Source: Phytoactinopolyspora halotolerans | Lineage (GTDB): Bacteria; Actinomycetota; Actinomycetes; Jiangellales; Jiangellaceae | DNA length: 64,000 nt | Assembly (NCBI RefSeq): GCF_010550675.1 | Contig: NZ_JAAGOA010000028.1 | Location: 1-64,000, forward strand | Direction: 5' to 3' | Part shown: one piece after another, positions 25,710-34,874 of the stretch | Layout of the letters: the number at the start of each line of letters is the position of its first letter | How positions within the stretch are numbered: position 1 is the first letter of the stretch | Notes under the pieces: model-generated | Seen by the model: only the letters and a program-made list of their open reading frames with translations | What the model was told of the DNA's origin: nothing | The model's database searches: none | Position numbers and translations under genes: made by a program

Positions 25710-27125
25710 TCACGGGTGCCCGGCCGGCGCGATGTGATGGTTGAGGCGGAACAAGTCGGTCGGGTCGTGGAGGGCCTTGAGGTCAGCGAGTCGACGGTAG
25801 TCGTCCGGTTCGTAGGCGGCTCGGACCTCATCCGCAGTCGCGTTCGCCCCCGCCGTGTAGTTGAGGAACCGGCCCACGGTCCACGGATCCAGCCCGGCCA
25901 GCAGGCGGCGATGAACCACGGCTGCGGCGTCCGCGCCGATCGTGCCCAGAGGGGTGATGGCGCCGAGCAAGTACTGCGCATTCCGGTGGCCCACCGCGTT
26001 CGGCACCGGCGGCCGACGGCTCAACGCACCGCCGAGATGACGCAGCTCCAGGATGCACGGCACGGAGTCGCGGCCGCGAGAGGTCTGCTCGATCGCGGCG
26101 AGCGCTGGATCTGGGACGTCGGAGATCATGGCGCTGACCATGGTGCTCGCCTGCGGGTCGGTGGGGTCGGCGCAGATCGAGCCGGACTCGGTGTAGTCCA
26201 TCTCGCGCACCGTGTCGATCAGCACATCCCCGACCTGCTGCCGGAGCGACTCGACGAGCTCAGCCCCAGCGGATGGTCCACCGACGTATGCCACCCGGAC
26301 GTGTGCGACGGTGCGCCCACGCAACGGCCCCGGAGCCGACGGCACGTCTGGAAACGGAATCAGCGCGATCGACGAGGTCATCTCATTCGGCACGGACGAC
26401 GTCCAATCTCGCCACGCGCGCAGTACCTGCGGGGACTCGTCGATATCGAGGTACAGCGCTCCACCGTAGATCCGGCTGACCGGTACCAGCCCGATCTCCA
26501 GTCTCGTCACGACGCCGAAGTTGGCACGGCCCCCGCACAGCGCCCAGAACAGGTCCGGATCCGATTCGGGTGTCACCTCTCGCAGCTGGGCGTCCGCGGT
26601 GACGGCATGGATGCGACGCACGTGGTCCGCGGCGTAGCCGAAGGTGCGTCCCAGTAGACCGAGCCCGCCGCCGAGGGTGTACGACACCGCGCCGACGTGT
26701 GGCGATGACCCGCTCAGCGGAGCAAGGCCGTGCCGCGCGGCCGCCTCGATCACCGGCTGCCACTGTGTCCCCGCCTCGATCCAGGCGGTACGCCGCTCCG
26801 GGTCGACGGTCACGCCGGCCATGCGACGGGTGGTGATGAGCAGGCCGCCGGCGGCGGGCGACGGCGCACCATGTCCGGTGGCCTGGACGGCTACCGGAAT
26901 CCGGTGCCGATCAGCGTACGCGACGGCGGCCTGGACGTCGGCCGACCCGGCGGCGCCGACGATCAGATCGGGGCGGTGCACGGCCGCCAGGCTGAAACCG
27001 TGCCGTTCCTCGTCGTAGCCGGCGTCGTCGGGTCCAAGAACGGGACCGCGCAGCATGTGCTGCAATTCGTCCAGATTGCGTGGCGCCGTCGGGGCGTGAA
27101 CGGTGGCGGTGGGCATCTGTGTCAT
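25710..27125 (-). CDS. FAD-binding oxidoreductase with BBE domain (berberine-bridge-enzyme type)
   Basis: A 471-residue flavoprotein. The PCMH-type FAD domain (about 50-225) contains ATGHGAPSPAAGG, in which His85 is the expected site of covalent FAD. The second covalent Cys of bicovalent members is absent (GLLGRTFGYAADHV). The BBE tail ends with DYRRLADLKALHDPTDLFRL. Members oxidise sugars, alkaloids or polyketides. Divergent from a WYL regulator with a clean palindrome between, so it is very probably that regulator's target. ATG 27125 follows GAGGAG. Confidence 0.88.
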   Translation of the reverse strand: MTQMPTATVHAPTAPRNLDELQHMLRGPVLGPDDAGYDEERHGFSLAAVHRPDLIVGAAGSADVQAAVAYADRHRIPVAVQATGHGAPSPAAGGLLITTRRMAGVTVDPERRTAWIEAGTQWQPVIEAAARHGLAPLSGSSPHVGAVSYTLGGGLGLLGRTFGYAADHVRRIHAVTADAQLREVTPESDPDLFWALCGGRANFGVVTRLEIGLVPVSRIYGGALYLDIDESPQVLRAWRDWTSSVPNEMTSSIALIPFPDVPSAPGPLRGRTVAHVRVAYVGGPSAGAELVESLRQQVGDVLIDTVREMDYTESGSICADPTDPQASTMVSAMISDVPDPALAAIEQTSRGRDSVPCILELRHLGGALSRRPPVPNAVGHRNAQYLLGAITPLGTIGADAAAVVHRRLLAGLDPWTVGRFLNYTAGANATADEVRAAYEPDDYRRLADLKALHDPTDLFRLNHHIAPAGHP

Positions 27126-27206
27126 GGAGCTTCTCCTCGCTTCGGTAGTGGTCCGGATCTCAGGTGGCGTGCACCCGAGCGACGACAAACACGACGTTAG
27201 AGCGCC

Positions 27207-27229
27207 TTGCGGACATAACTTGTCCGCAA
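27207..27229. promoter_or_regulatory. Probable operator of the WYL regulator
   Basis: TTGCGGACA-TAACT-TGTCCGCAA is a perfect 9-bp-arm palindrome in the 121-bp divergent gap, 18 bp ahead of the regulator start. It should govern both the FAD oxidoreductase and the regulator. Confidence 0.65.
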
Positions 27230-27246
27230 CGTGTGACAGAGTGTCG

Positions 27247-28254
27247 ATGATGGGAAACATGCCGGCGCGGATGCTGCATCTGCTCTCGCTTCTCCAGAGC
27301 CGACGCGAGTGGCCGGGCAGCGAGTTGGCGGCACGGCTCGACGTCACCGAACGGACCGTCCGTCGCGATATCGCCCGGCTGCGCGATCTGGGTTATCCCG
27401 TCCAAGGGACCACCGGCACGATCGGCGGCTACCGGCTGGGCCCAGGCACCCGGCTGCCGCCGCTGCTGCTCGACGACGACGAGGCCGTCGCCATCGCCGT
27501 CGCGCTGAAGACGGCGGCGGCCGGGGTGGGCGGCATCGAGGAGACGGCGATCCGCGCCTTGAGCAAGCTGGAGCAGGTCTTTCCCGCCCGGCTGCGGCAC
27601 CACGTGACGGCGGTCGGGGACGCGGTGTGGTCGGTGCAACGTCCGGAGGGCCCGCGTGCCGACCCCGGCATCCTCGCCACCGTGGCGGCGGCGTGCCGGG
27701 ACAGTGAGGTCATCTCCTTCCATCACCGCCGCCGCGACGGCAGTGCGGCGGAGCGACGCGTCGAACCGCACAGCGTGGTGATGTCCTGGGAGCGCTGGTA
27801 CCTCGTTGCCTATGATCTGCGCCGCGACGGCTGGCGAACGTTCCGTGTGGACCGGATCAGCGACGTCCGGCCCACCGGACGCCGATTCGACCGCCGCGAA
27901 CTGCCGGCCGATGACGCTGCGGAGTATGTCGGCCGCACCATCGCGATGGCGCCGTATCGGTATGTGCTGGATGTGACGGTGGCGGCATCGGCCGACGTGG
28001 TCCGCGCACGGCTGCCGGCCGTCGTGATCGAGCGCATCGAGCCGGCGGACGAGCACACGAGTGCGGTCCGCCTCGGTGCCGACCGGCTGGAGATCCTGGC
28101 CCAGCGGCTGATCGCGCTCGGCGCTGAGTTCGCCGTCGAGGGATCGGCTGAGGCGTTGACGTATCTGCGCGAGCTGGGCGGGCGGCTGGTCAGGGCTACG
28201 GACGGGTTCCACGCCACGCCGCGTGAAGCAGACGCTCCAGGCCCGGCGTCGTGA
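27247..28254 (+). CDS. YafY-type transcriptional regulator (HTH_11 + WYL)
   Basis: A 335-residue regulator. The winged helix is at about residues 6-60 (ARMLHLLSLLQSRREWPGSE, DVTERTVRRDIARLRDLGYP). The WYL domain is at about 145-215, where SWERWYLVAYDLRRDGWRTF gives the WYL motif, followed by the WCX part. WYL domains bind nucleotides, nucleic acids or small ligands. ATG 27247 chosen; GTG 27241 is possible. Its last 59 bp overlap tail-to-tail with maleylacetate reductase. Confidence 0.88.
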   Translation: MMGNMPARMLHLLSLLQSRREWPGSELAARLDVTERTVRRDIARLRDLGYPVQGTTGTIGGYRLGPGTRLPPLLLDDDEAVAIAVALKTAAAGVGGIEETAIRALSKLEQVFPARLRHHVTAVGDAVWSVQRPEGPRADPGILATVAAACRDSEVISFHHRRRDGSAAERRVEPHSVVMSWERWYLVAYDLRRDGWRTFRVDRISDVRPTGRRFDRRELPADDAAEYVGRTIAMAPYRYVLDVTVAASADVVRARLPAVVIERIEPADEHTSAVRLGADRLEILAQRLIALGAEFAVEGSAEALTYLRELGGRLVRATDGFHATPREADAPGPAS

Positions 28255-29353
28255 CGGTGCGCGGGTTCGGGTAGGGCCGGGCCGTCGCCAGCTCCGCGGC
28301 CTTCGGCACGTCGTGCTCGGCGAGACCGAGCTCGCGGAGCGAGAGCGGCCCGCCGACGGCGGAGATCAGGTCGAACATGAACCCCGGCGCGTCGTCGATC
28401 ACCGAGCTGTGCCGGTCACCGGCCGGCGCGGGCCACGCGATGAGCGGGGTCGCAGCCGACAGCGCCTCGGCGATCTGCGCCATGACGTCCGGCACCGCGG
28501 GCGCGTTGTAGGCCATGACATGCGGCAGGACGGCGGCGTGCGTCTCCGCGTGCGGCAGACCGAACGAACCGCCGAGGGTGTGACAGAGCTTGTGCTGCAG
28601 GGCCATGTCGGCGGACGCGAGGCAGATCCCGGCCAGCCACGCACCGGTCAGCATGTCGGCGCGCGCGGCCGTCCCGCCCGGATCCGACACCAGCCGGGGG
28701 AGCGCACCCGCGATGCGGGACAGTGCGGTGAGCGCCGAGGCCTGGACCAGCGGGCTCACCTGTGGCGCATATAAGGCTTCGACGGCGTGCGCCATCGCGT
28801 TGACACCGCTGGCGACCGAGATGTGCACGGGTAGATCAAGGGTGAGGTCGACGTCGTATACCACCGCTTCCGGCACGACGTCAGCCGAGGACCTGGTGGT
28901 CTTCACGCCGTTCTCCGTCTCCCCGAGCACCGGCGTCATCTCGGAGCCCGCGTACGTCGTCGGGAGTATGACCTGGTCGAGGCCGGTCCGGGCGGCCAGC
29001 GCCTTGGCGAGTCCGGTTGTCGAGCCGCCGCCCACCGCGACGACGCAATCGGCGTCGTGCTCACGGAGCACCGTCAGCGCTTGTTCGGTCACCTGCACGG
29101 GCGTGTGCTCAGCCACCCCGTCGAAGCGCGCCACCGCGGACGAACCGAGAACGGCCGCGACCGTATCCGCGTGTTCCGATACCCGCGGACCCGCCAGCAG
29201 CAACGCTCGGGAGCGGCCCAGCCGCTCCACCTCGTCCAGCACGGTGCCGACCGTGCCGTGGCCGAAGACCACTCGGGCGGGGTACGCCGCGTAGGCCCAC
29301 GTGTAGGTCCTCCCGGCAGGCGCGGCCGATCGGGCCGGGTCGAGTCCGGCCAT
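28196..29353 (-). CDS. Maleylacetate reductase / iron-containing alcohol dehydrogenase family
   Basis: A 385-residue dehydrogenase. The NAD(P) motif is VVAVGGGSTTGLAKALA and the family block LPTTYAGSEMTPVLG is typical of maleylacetate reductases. The GSFGLPHAETHAAVLPHV region carries the usual ligands. The enzyme reduces maleylacetate to 3-oxoadipate at the end of hydroxyquinol or chlorocatechol degradation. The gene 4 bp upstream on the same strand encodes a dienelactone-hydrolase-like esterase, which fits such a pathway, but ring-cleavage genes are absent from the window. The C-terminal 19 codons overlap the convergent WYL gene. Confidence 0.87.
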   Translation of the reverse strand: MAGLDPARSAAPAGRTYTWAYAAYPARVVFGHGTVGTVLDEVERLGRSRALLLAGPRVSEHADTVAAVLGSSAVARFDGVAEHTPVQVTEQALTVLREHDADCVVAVGGGSTTGLAKALAARTGLDQVILPTTYAGSEMTPVLGETENGVKTTRSSADVVPEAVVYDVDLTLDLPVHISVASGVNAMAHAVEALYAPQVSPLVQASALTALSRIAGALPRLVSDPGGTAARADMLTGAWLAGICLASADMALQHKLCHTLGGSFGLPHAETHAAVLPHVMAYNAPAVPDVMAQIAEALSAATPLIAWPAPAGDRHSSVIDDAPGFMFDLISAVGGPLSLRELGLAEHDVPKAAELATARPYPNPRTVTTPGLERLLHAAWRGTRP

Positions 29354-29357
29354 GCGT

Positions 29358-29996
29358 TCAACTGACCGCGGTCAGCAGGTCGCGGGTGCGTCTGATCGCG
29401 TCCTCGTTCACGAAGTGCTGCCGGTCGTCGTAGACGCGCAGGTCGACGTCGGCGTCCATCGCGGTGAGCAGGTCGGCCGTCTCCTGGACCCGGGCGAGCG
29501 GCACCCACGCGTCGTATCGGCTGCTACCGAGGAACACCGGGGTCCCACCCAACGAGCCGGTCGGCCGCCGAGGAGGACCCGGCGGGCCGATATAGCCGCC
29601 GGTCAACAGCGCCACTCCGCCGTATCGCCGGGGATTGCGGACCACGTACTCAGCCAGCAGGCAGGCCCCCTGCGAGAATCCGATCAGCACGGTCTTCTCC
29701 GGCTTGATGTCGTGCTCCACCACGGTGCGCACAGCCGAGTCACATGCCTGCAGCGCATGCCCGAGATGTGGTTCGTTCACCTCGAGCGGCTCGATGAACC
29801 TCGCCGGGTACCAACTGTTCTCCGCGGCACGGGGAAGCACGCAGGCCACATGCCCTACGTTGAGCCGATCGACGACGGCGGCGATCATGAACTGTGGATC
29901 CTGGCCCCGGCCGTGCACGACCACGGCCGCCACCTCGGCCTCGTCCAGACTCGCGCCGGTGAGTATCAACGGCTGGGTCAGATGCTCGTTGGTCAT
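29358..29996 (-). CDS. Alpha/beta hydrolase, dienelactone hydrolase/carboxylesterase type
   Basis: A 212-residue serine hydrolase: AAVVVHGRGQDPQFMI forms the oxyanion region, VLIGFSQGACLLAEYV holds the nucleophile, and YDAWVP with QHFVNED give Asp and His. It belongs to the phospholipase/carboxylesterase group often encoded beside aromatic ring-cleavage genes. Four base pairs separate it from maleylacetate reductase, so one operon is clear. ATG 29996 follows GGAGAGG; the open frame beyond is not homologous. Confidence 0.87.
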   Translation of the reverse strand: MTNEHLTQPLILTGASLDEAEVAAVVVHGRGQDPQFMIAAVVDRLNVGHVACVLPRAAENSWYPARFIEPLEVNEPHLGHALQACDSAVRTVVEHDIKPEKTVLIGFSQGACLLAEYVVRNPRRYGGVALLTGGYIGPPGPPRRPTGSLGGTPVFLGSSRYDAWVPLARVQETADLLTAMDADVDLRVYDDRQHFVNEDAIRRTRDLLTAVS

Positions 29997-30216
29997 CCGG
30001 TGCCTCTCCGGCGAGTCGGTAGGATCGTCGCGGTCATCGTAACCAATCACCGTGCGGGGCGCCGTATGTCAAGGCGGGGGTGCTGCGCCGATCTTCCAGC
30101 TCATGACCCAAGCGTGAAGCACGACGACGCGCCGGGAACCGGAACCGGCTGTCGGACGGTTCGAACTGCGGTGTACCGTCGATTAGGCGGTTTAACGCGG
30201 TAGGAGGGCGGCCCGC

Positions 30217-30804
30217 GTGGAGGTCGGAGAAAACGAGGTGCAGACGTCCAGAGTCTTCACCATCCCTAACCTGCTCTCGTTACTTCGGCTGTTGGGTGTG
30301 CCGCTGTTCCTGTGGCTGATCCTGGTCGAGGAGGCCGACCTCTGGGCTCTGGCGGTGCTGGCCTTCTCCGGTGTCAGCGACTATCTGGACGGCAAGCTCG
30401 CCCGTCGATGGAATCAGATCAGCAAGGTCGGCGAGGTGCTGGATCCGCTGGCCGATCGGTTGTACATCCTCACCACCATTGCCGCGTTCACCATTCGGGA
30501 GATCATTCCGTTGTGGTTCGCGATCGTGTTGGTAGCGCGGGATGTCTTCTTGCTGGCTTTGGTGCCGGTTCTGCGTAAACGTGGCCTGGTGCGACTTCCG
30601 GTGCATTTTCTGGGTAAGGCCGCCACATTCTGTCTGTTGTATGCTTTCCCGCTCTTGCTGTTAGGTATCGGGGACGGTACGCTGGCCATGTTGGCACAAG
30701 TGTTCGGGTGGGCTTTCGCGCTGTGGGGGGTCGCACTCTACTGGTGGGCGGGGATCCTCTACGCCGAGCAGGTGCGACGGGTGTTGCGTGACAATCCGGC
30801 GTGA
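30217..30804 (+). CDS. CDP-alcohol phosphatidyltransferase family protein (PgsA-like)
   Basis: A 195-residue membrane enzyme with about five hydrophobic segments. The signature DYLDGKLARRWNQISKVGEV with LDPLADR gives the complete DGX2ARX8GX3DX3D catalytic motif. It transfers a phosphatidyl group from CDP-diacylglycerol to an alcohol, possibly glycerol phosphate or inositol phosphate. GTG 30217 follows AGGAGGG. It opens the conserved actinobacterial cluster that continues with DUF881, Sbp, DUF881 and gcvH. Confidence 0.88.
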   Translation: MEVGENEVQTSRVFTIPNLLSLLRLLGVPLFLWLILVEEADLWALAVLAFSGVSDYLDGKLARRWNQISKVGEVLDPLADRLYILTTIAAFTIREIIPLWFAIVLVARDVFLLALVPVLRKRGLVRLPVHFLGKAATFCLLYAFPLLLLGIGDGTLAMLAQVFGWAFALWGVALYWWAGILYAEQVRRVLRDNPA

Positions 30805-30855
30805 TCCACGGGTGTTCGGACACGGAGCGATGACCGCGGGTGGGCGTGCGACGAT

Positions 30856-31722
30856 ATGACGGTGACGAGCAAGAAGGCAACGGTAACGCGTCCTCGTGAC
30901 GCGTCGATGTCGCTGCTCAACAACGTCTTCGCCAACCCGCTCGACCCTGATTATGAGCGTGTCGCCGCCACCAGGCGAGGCGCCGACGAGGACGAGGCAC
31001 CATCGAGGAAGCCGCGCATGTCCGCCTCGCTTGTGCTGGGCATGCTCGCCCTCGGCCTGCTGCTGTCCGTGGCGATCGTGCAGAAGGAAGGCACCGCGAG
31101 CGTGGCCTCGGCGGAGCGCGAAGGTCTGGCCGAGCGCATCCGGGGCCAGGAGCAGCAGACCGAACGCCTGCAGGACGCGGTCAGCTCGTTGCAGGCGGAG
31201 ATCGCTGAGCTCGAGGATCGTCAGTTGCAGAGCAGCGCCCGCGGCCAGCGGTTGCGTGAGTCGCTGCAGAACCTTCAGGGCAGCGCCGGCACCGCCGCCG
31301 TCGCCGGTCCGGGGGCCTCGGTCGTGCTCGACGACGCGGAGCATCCTGAGGAGACCGAGAAACCTGAATACGCTGTTGTGCTCGACGTCGACCTGCAACG
31401 GGTCGTGAACGGATTATGGATCGCAGGTGCGGAGGCGATCAGCATCAATGATCAGCGGGTAACGTCGCTGAGTCCTATACGGATGGCGAACAACGTGATC
31501 AACGTCAACGGGCGGCCATTGAGCCCGCCGTACGAGGTCCTGGCGATCGGCGACTCACGCACGCTGGCGAGTGACTTCAGCGAGGGCCCCGGGGGAGATT
31601 ACTTGCGCAGCGCAGGCAAAGACGGAATCCGGTACACGGTCCGGGTCGAGGAATCAGTCCGGTTGCCGGCCGGGAGTTCGATGTCGATTTCCTACGCGAC
31701 CGCCACCGGGGGTGTTTCGTGA
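30856..31722 (+). CDS. DUF881 membrane protein 1
   Basis: A 288-residue protein with a charged N-terminal tail, one membrane helix at about residues 57-74 (LVLGMLALGLLLSVAIVQ), a coiled coil at about 85-130 (ERIRGQEQQTERLQDAVSSL) and the extracytoplasmic DUF881 domain. The domain has VVNGLWIAGAEAISINDQRV, the characteristic block. Such proteins flank Sbp in most actinobacteria and are suspected to act in envelope growth or division. Function not established. Overlaps sbp by 4 bp. Confidence 0.85.
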   Translation: MTVTSKKATVTRPRDASMSLLNNVFANPLDPDYERVAATRRGADEDEAPSRKPRMSASLVLGMLALGLLLSVAIVQKEGTASVASAEREGLAERIRGQEQQTERLQDAVSSLQAEIAELEDRQLQSSARGQRLRESLQNLQGSAGTAAVAGPGASVVLDDAEHPEETEKPEYAVVLDVDLQRVVNGLWIAGAEAISINDQRVTSLSPIRMANNVINVNGRPLSPPYEVLAIGDSRTLASDFSEGPGGDYLRSAGKDGIRYTVRVEESVRLPAGSSMSISYATATGGVS

Positions 31723-32051
31723 TCCCAGCGCTCGGACTGGTGGCTGGGATCATCGCCGGCCTGTTCCTCGATGTCTCGGTCCCCCTCGATCTTCAGCCGT
31801 ACGTGCCGATCGCCATCGTGGCCGCGCTGGACGCCGTCTTCGGCGGCATTCGTGCGGTCATGGAAGGCATCTTCGACGACAAGGTCTTCGTGGTCTCGTT
31901 CATCGCCAACGTGTTGATCGCGGCGTTGATCGTGTATCTGGGTGATCAGCTGGGCGTCGGCGCACAGCTGTCGACCGCGGTGATCGTCGTCCTCGGCATC
32001 CGTATCTTCACCAATGCCGCAACCATCAGACGACATATCTTCCGAGCGTGA
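31719..32051 (+). CDS. sbp: Small basic protein family (DUF1290, Sbp)
   Basis: A 110-residue integral membrane protein with three or four hydrophobic segments. PYVPIAIVAALDAVFGGIRA and FDDKVFVVSFIANVLIAALI are the family blocks. It is always found next to DUF881 genes and, in other Gram-positives, near ftsZ. Role unknown but probably in the divisome or envelope. GTG 31719 overlaps DUF881-1 (GTGA). Confidence 0.88.
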   Translation: MIPALGLVAGIIAGLFLDVSVPLDLQPYVPIAIVAALDAVFGGIRAVMEGIFDDKVFVVSFIANVLIAALIVYLGDQLGVGAQLSTAVIVVLGIRIFTNAATIRRHIFRA

Positions 32052-32058
32052 GACCGTC

Positions 32059-32904
32059 ATGGTGGAGGAGCAGGACAAGGATCAGGCGAACGGCAAGAGC
32101 CAGGCGGACGCCGGAGACGCCGCGGCGCCCAGCGACACGGACGTGCCACGGTTCCGGCCTGCCGTGCCGTCCGGAGGCAGGCGTTTCTGGCGCGCGATGA
32201 CCAAGCGCCCACAGGCCAGCCACCTCGGTGTGGCCGTACTGCTGGCACTGCTCGGTTTCGGCGCCGTCCTGCAGGTCCGCGGCGACGAGGAGGACGCACT
32301 CAGCCATGCGCGCCGGGATGAGTTGCTGCAGATCTACGACGGACTCACCCGGGAAGCGGACCGCCTGGAGGAGGAGATCCAGGACCTGCGCCGCGACCGT
32401 GACGACCTCGCCTCCAGCGCCGGGGACGAGAGCGTCGCCCTGGAACAAGCCGAGGAACGCCTCCGGCAGGCTCAGATCGTCGCCGGAACCGTACCGGTGA
32501 CGGGTCCGGGCATTCAGCTGACCATCAGCGATCCGGACAATCAGGTCACCGACACGACGTTGTTCGGCGCGATCTATGAGCTGCGCTCGGCGGGTGCGGA
32601 GGCGATCCAGATCGAAGGGCAGGGCAACGACACCGCCGTGCGGATCGTGGCGGAGTCGTACCTGCTTCCGGCCGAGGGCGGAGTCGAGGTGTCCGGAGTC
32701 ATGCTCCGGCCGCCCTACGTGATCACCGCGATCGGCAATCCGGAGAATCTCGACGAAGCGATGCATTTCCCGCAGGGCGTCATGAGCGACGTGACCCTGG
32801 ACGGCGGCGACGCCACGGTCACCCAGTTCAGTGAGCTCACCGTGGAGACGTTGCACGAGGTCACCGAGCCGGAACACGCTAGTCCGGCACCGGAGGGCGA
32901 GTGA
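32059..32904 (+). CDS. DUF881 membrane protein 2
   Basis: A 281-residue paralogue of the gene at 30856. It has an acidic N-terminal tail, one membrane helix at about residues 58-76 (LGVAVLLALLGFGAVLQVRG), a coiled coil at about 80-130 and the DUF881 domain with GAIYELRSAGAEAIQIEGQG. I chose ATG 32059, 8 bp after the sbp stop; ATG 32014 inside sbp is less likely. The paired DUF881 proteins probably form a hetero-complex with Sbp between them. Confidence 0.84.
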   Translation: MVEEQDKDQANGKSQADAGDAAAPSDTDVPRFRPAVPSGGRRFWRAMTKRPQASHLGVAVLLALLGFGAVLQVRGDEEDALSHARRDELLQIYDGLTREADRLEEEIQDLRRDRDDLASSAGDESVALEQAEERLRQAQIVAGTVPVTGPGIQLTISDPDNQVTDTTLFGAIYELRSAGAEAIQIEGQGNDTAVRIVAESYLLPAEGGVEVSGVMLRPPYVITAIGNPENLDEAMHFPQGVMSDVTLDGGDATVTQFSELTVETLHEVTEPEHASPAPEGE

Positions 32905-32977
32905 TCAAGGCACGCGTGTGATGATGATGCGTGCGAACGCGAGTGCTGACATCATCGAAGGAGGCGGGTTTCACCCC

Positions 32978-33364
32978 ATGTACCCCGAGGACCTGAAATA
33001 CACGGCCGAGCATGAGTGGGTGCGCAGCCCAGGAGAGGCCGATGGCAGCGTCCGGGTCGGCATCACGGACTTCGCACAGGAGCAGCTGGGAGACATCGTC
33101 TACGTGCAGCTGCCCAACGTCGGTGACGAGGTCACCGGCGGCGAGGCGTGCGGCGAGCTGGAGTCCACCAAGAGTGTGAGCGACCTTTACGCGCCGGTTT
33201 CGGGGCAGGTGGTGGCCCGCAACCACGCGCTGGATGCCGCGCCGGAGAAGGTCAACTCCGACCCGTACGGCGAGGGATGGATGTTCGAAGTCGTGCCGGC
33301 GGACCAGGCAGCGGTCGACGGGTTGCTCTCAGCCGAGGCGTACCGCGCGCAGGTCGAAGGCTGA
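32978..33364 (+). CDS. gcvH: Glycine cleavage system H protein
   Basis: A 128-residue lipoyl carrier. The lipoylation block is GELESTKSVSDLYAPVSG with Lys65 as the modified residue. It shuttles the aminomethyl group from GcvP to GcvT. A GGAGG site lies 13 bases before ATG 32978, longer than usual. It is 7.6 kb from gcvP, which has its own glycine riboswitch. I see no glycine aptamer ahead of gcvH. Confidence 0.95.
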   Translation: MYPEDLKYTAEHEWVRSPGEADGSVRVGITDFAQEQLGDIVYVQLPNVGDEVTGGEACGELESTKSVSDLYAPVSGQVVARNHALDAAPEKVNSDPYGEGWMFEVVPADQAAVDGLLSAEAYRAQVEG

Positions 33365-33402
33365 GCGGGTTCGGGGTCTTGCGGGCGGCTTGCGCCACGA
33401 AG

Positions 33403-33432
33403 TTGACCCTGGGCTGTCGACAGCCATAGGTT
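33403..33432 (+). promoter_or_regulatory. Promoter of the FHA-ftsR unit
   Basis: TTGACC (33403-33408), an 18-bp spacer and TAGGTT (33427-33432) give a good housekeeping-sigma promoter in the 173-bp gap after gcvH. Confidence 0.5.
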
Positions 33433-33537
33433 TCCTTTATCTTTTCAACCCCAAGGCGTGAAAGGGAGTGTCTGGCATAGACTCTCGACGCGCCGGAGAT
33501 GTCGAGCCGCGGACGCCAGCGGCGGGAGGCCGAGCTG

Positions 33538-34062
33538 ATGCCGTTCTGTACCCAGTGTGGGCATGAGAATCCGAGCGATGCCAGGTTCTGCTCGCAGTGT
33601 GGAACCAGGATCGTGACGTCCGTGTCGCAGGCTGAGTCTGGCGACGTGACGAGCACCATGATGATCCCGCGTGAGGACGCGGACCGCGAAGAGGGGCGGG
33701 ACCTCGGTCCGAGCGATCAGGCCGCCGTTGACGCGCTTCCGGAAGGCAGCGCGCTGCTCGTGGTCTTACGTGGTCCGAACGCGGGAAGTCGGTTCCTGCT
33801 CGACACCGACGTCGTCAGCGTCGGGCGGCACCCGGATTCGGACATCTTCCTGGACGATGTCACGGTCTCGCGCCGGCACGCTGAGTTCCGTCGGTTCGAG
33901 GGAGGCTTCGTCGTATCGGACGTCGGAAGCTTGAACGGGACGTACGTCAACCGGGACCGGGTCGATGAGGTCCGGCTCTCGAACGGTGACGAGGTCCAGG
34001 TAGGCAAGTACCGCCTGGTCTACTACTCCAGCCAGCACGGGTTTGGAGGCGGACCGAGGTGA
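33538..34062 (+). CDS. garA: FHA-domain protein, GarA/OdhI-like, with zinc ribbon
   Basis: A 174-residue protein. The N-terminus is a four-cysteine zinc ribbon (FCTQCGHENPSDARFCSQCG). A threonine-rich phosphosite region VTSTMMIPRED follows, and the FHA domain occupies about residues 75-160 (VVSVGRHPDSDIFLDDVTVS, RRHAEF, DVGSLNGTYVN). In mycobacteria GarA, phosphorylated by PknB/PknG, switches 2-oxoglutarate metabolism. The zinc ribbon is common in some actinobacterial versions. ATG 33538 follows GGGAGG. The next MerR gene overlaps by 4 bp. Confidence 0.88.
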   Translation: MPFCTQCGHENPSDARFCSQCGTRIVTSVSQAESGDVTSTMMIPREDADREEGRDLGPSDQAAVDALPEGSALLVVLRGPNAGSRFLLDTDVVSVGRHPDSDIFLDDVTVSRRHAEFRRFEGGFVVSDVGSLNGTYVNRDRVDEVRLSNGDEVQVGKYRLVYYSSQHGFGGGPR

Positions 34063-34769
34063 GTTCGGCGCTGCCGGCTCGCCAGACCAAGAGCATCGGG
34101 GAAGTCTTGGCGCTGTTGCGTCCGGATTTTCCCGATATCAGTATCTCGAAGATCCGCTTTCTCGAGACTGAGGGTCTGGTCGAGCCGCAGCGCTCCGCTT
34201 CTGGTTATCGGCGCTTCACCGACGACGACGTGGCCCGCCTGCGGTACGTCCTGACGGTTCAACGTGACCACTACCTGCCGCTGCGGGTGATCAAGGAGCA
34301 GCTCGAGCAGCTTGACCGCGGTATGGAGCTGGTCTCCGACGGAGAACGCACGGTCACCCCGTACACGGCAGGCACGGCCAAGAACACCGGCGACGACGAG
34401 GTGGCACTGACCCAGTCGTCGCTGGTGGAAGCAGCCGGGATCACGCCCGAACTGCTGGCCGAGCTCGAGTCCTACTCGCTGGTGCAGCCGGGGAAGGGCG
34501 GCCTCTACGACGCACATGCGTTGTTCGTCGCGCGCACGGCCGGCGAGCTGGCGCAGTACGGACTTCAGCCGCGGCACCTGCGCGTGGTGCGCAGCGCCGC
34601 CGAGCGTGAGGTCGACCTGGTGGAGCAGGTGCTGGCCCCCATGTTGCGTCAGCGCAGCGTGGAGGCGGCCGGCCGGGCCGAGGAGACGGCGGCCGAAATC
34701 GCTCGCCTGGCGACACGCCTGCACGCCGCGTTCGTCGACATCGGCGTGCGACGGCTGCGCGCCCGGTGA
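34059..34769 (+). CDS. ftsR: MerR-family regulator, FtsR-like
   Basis: A 236-residue MerR protein: the helix-turn-helix ISISKIRFLETEGLVEPQRS with SGYRRFTDDDVARLRYVLTV covers about residues 20-80, and a second helical domain follows. Its place behind the FHA gene matches FtsR, which activates ftsZ transcription in corynebacteria. GTG 34059 overlaps garA (GTGA). No effector-cysteines of metal-sensing MerR proteins are seen. Confidence 0.87.
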   Translation: MSSALPARQTKSIGEVLALLRPDFPDISISKIRFLETEGLVEPQRSASGYRRFTDDDVARLRYVLTVQRDHYLPLRVIKEQLEQLDRGMELVSDGERTVTPYTAGTAKNTGDDEVALTQSSLVEAAGITPELLAELESYSLVQPGKGGLYDAHALFVARTAGELAQYGLQPRHLRVVRSAAEREVDLVEQVLAPMLRQRSVEAAGRAEETAAEIARLATRLHAAFVDIGVRRLRAR

Positions 34770-34874
34770 GGCGGTGCGGGCGCGCAGCCGCGCGGCGAGA
34801 CCGTGAGGCGAACGGCGCGGATTCGTGAGTTTGCGCCCTCTGGATCATTTGCCATGCAGGGGTAGTCTGGACTT

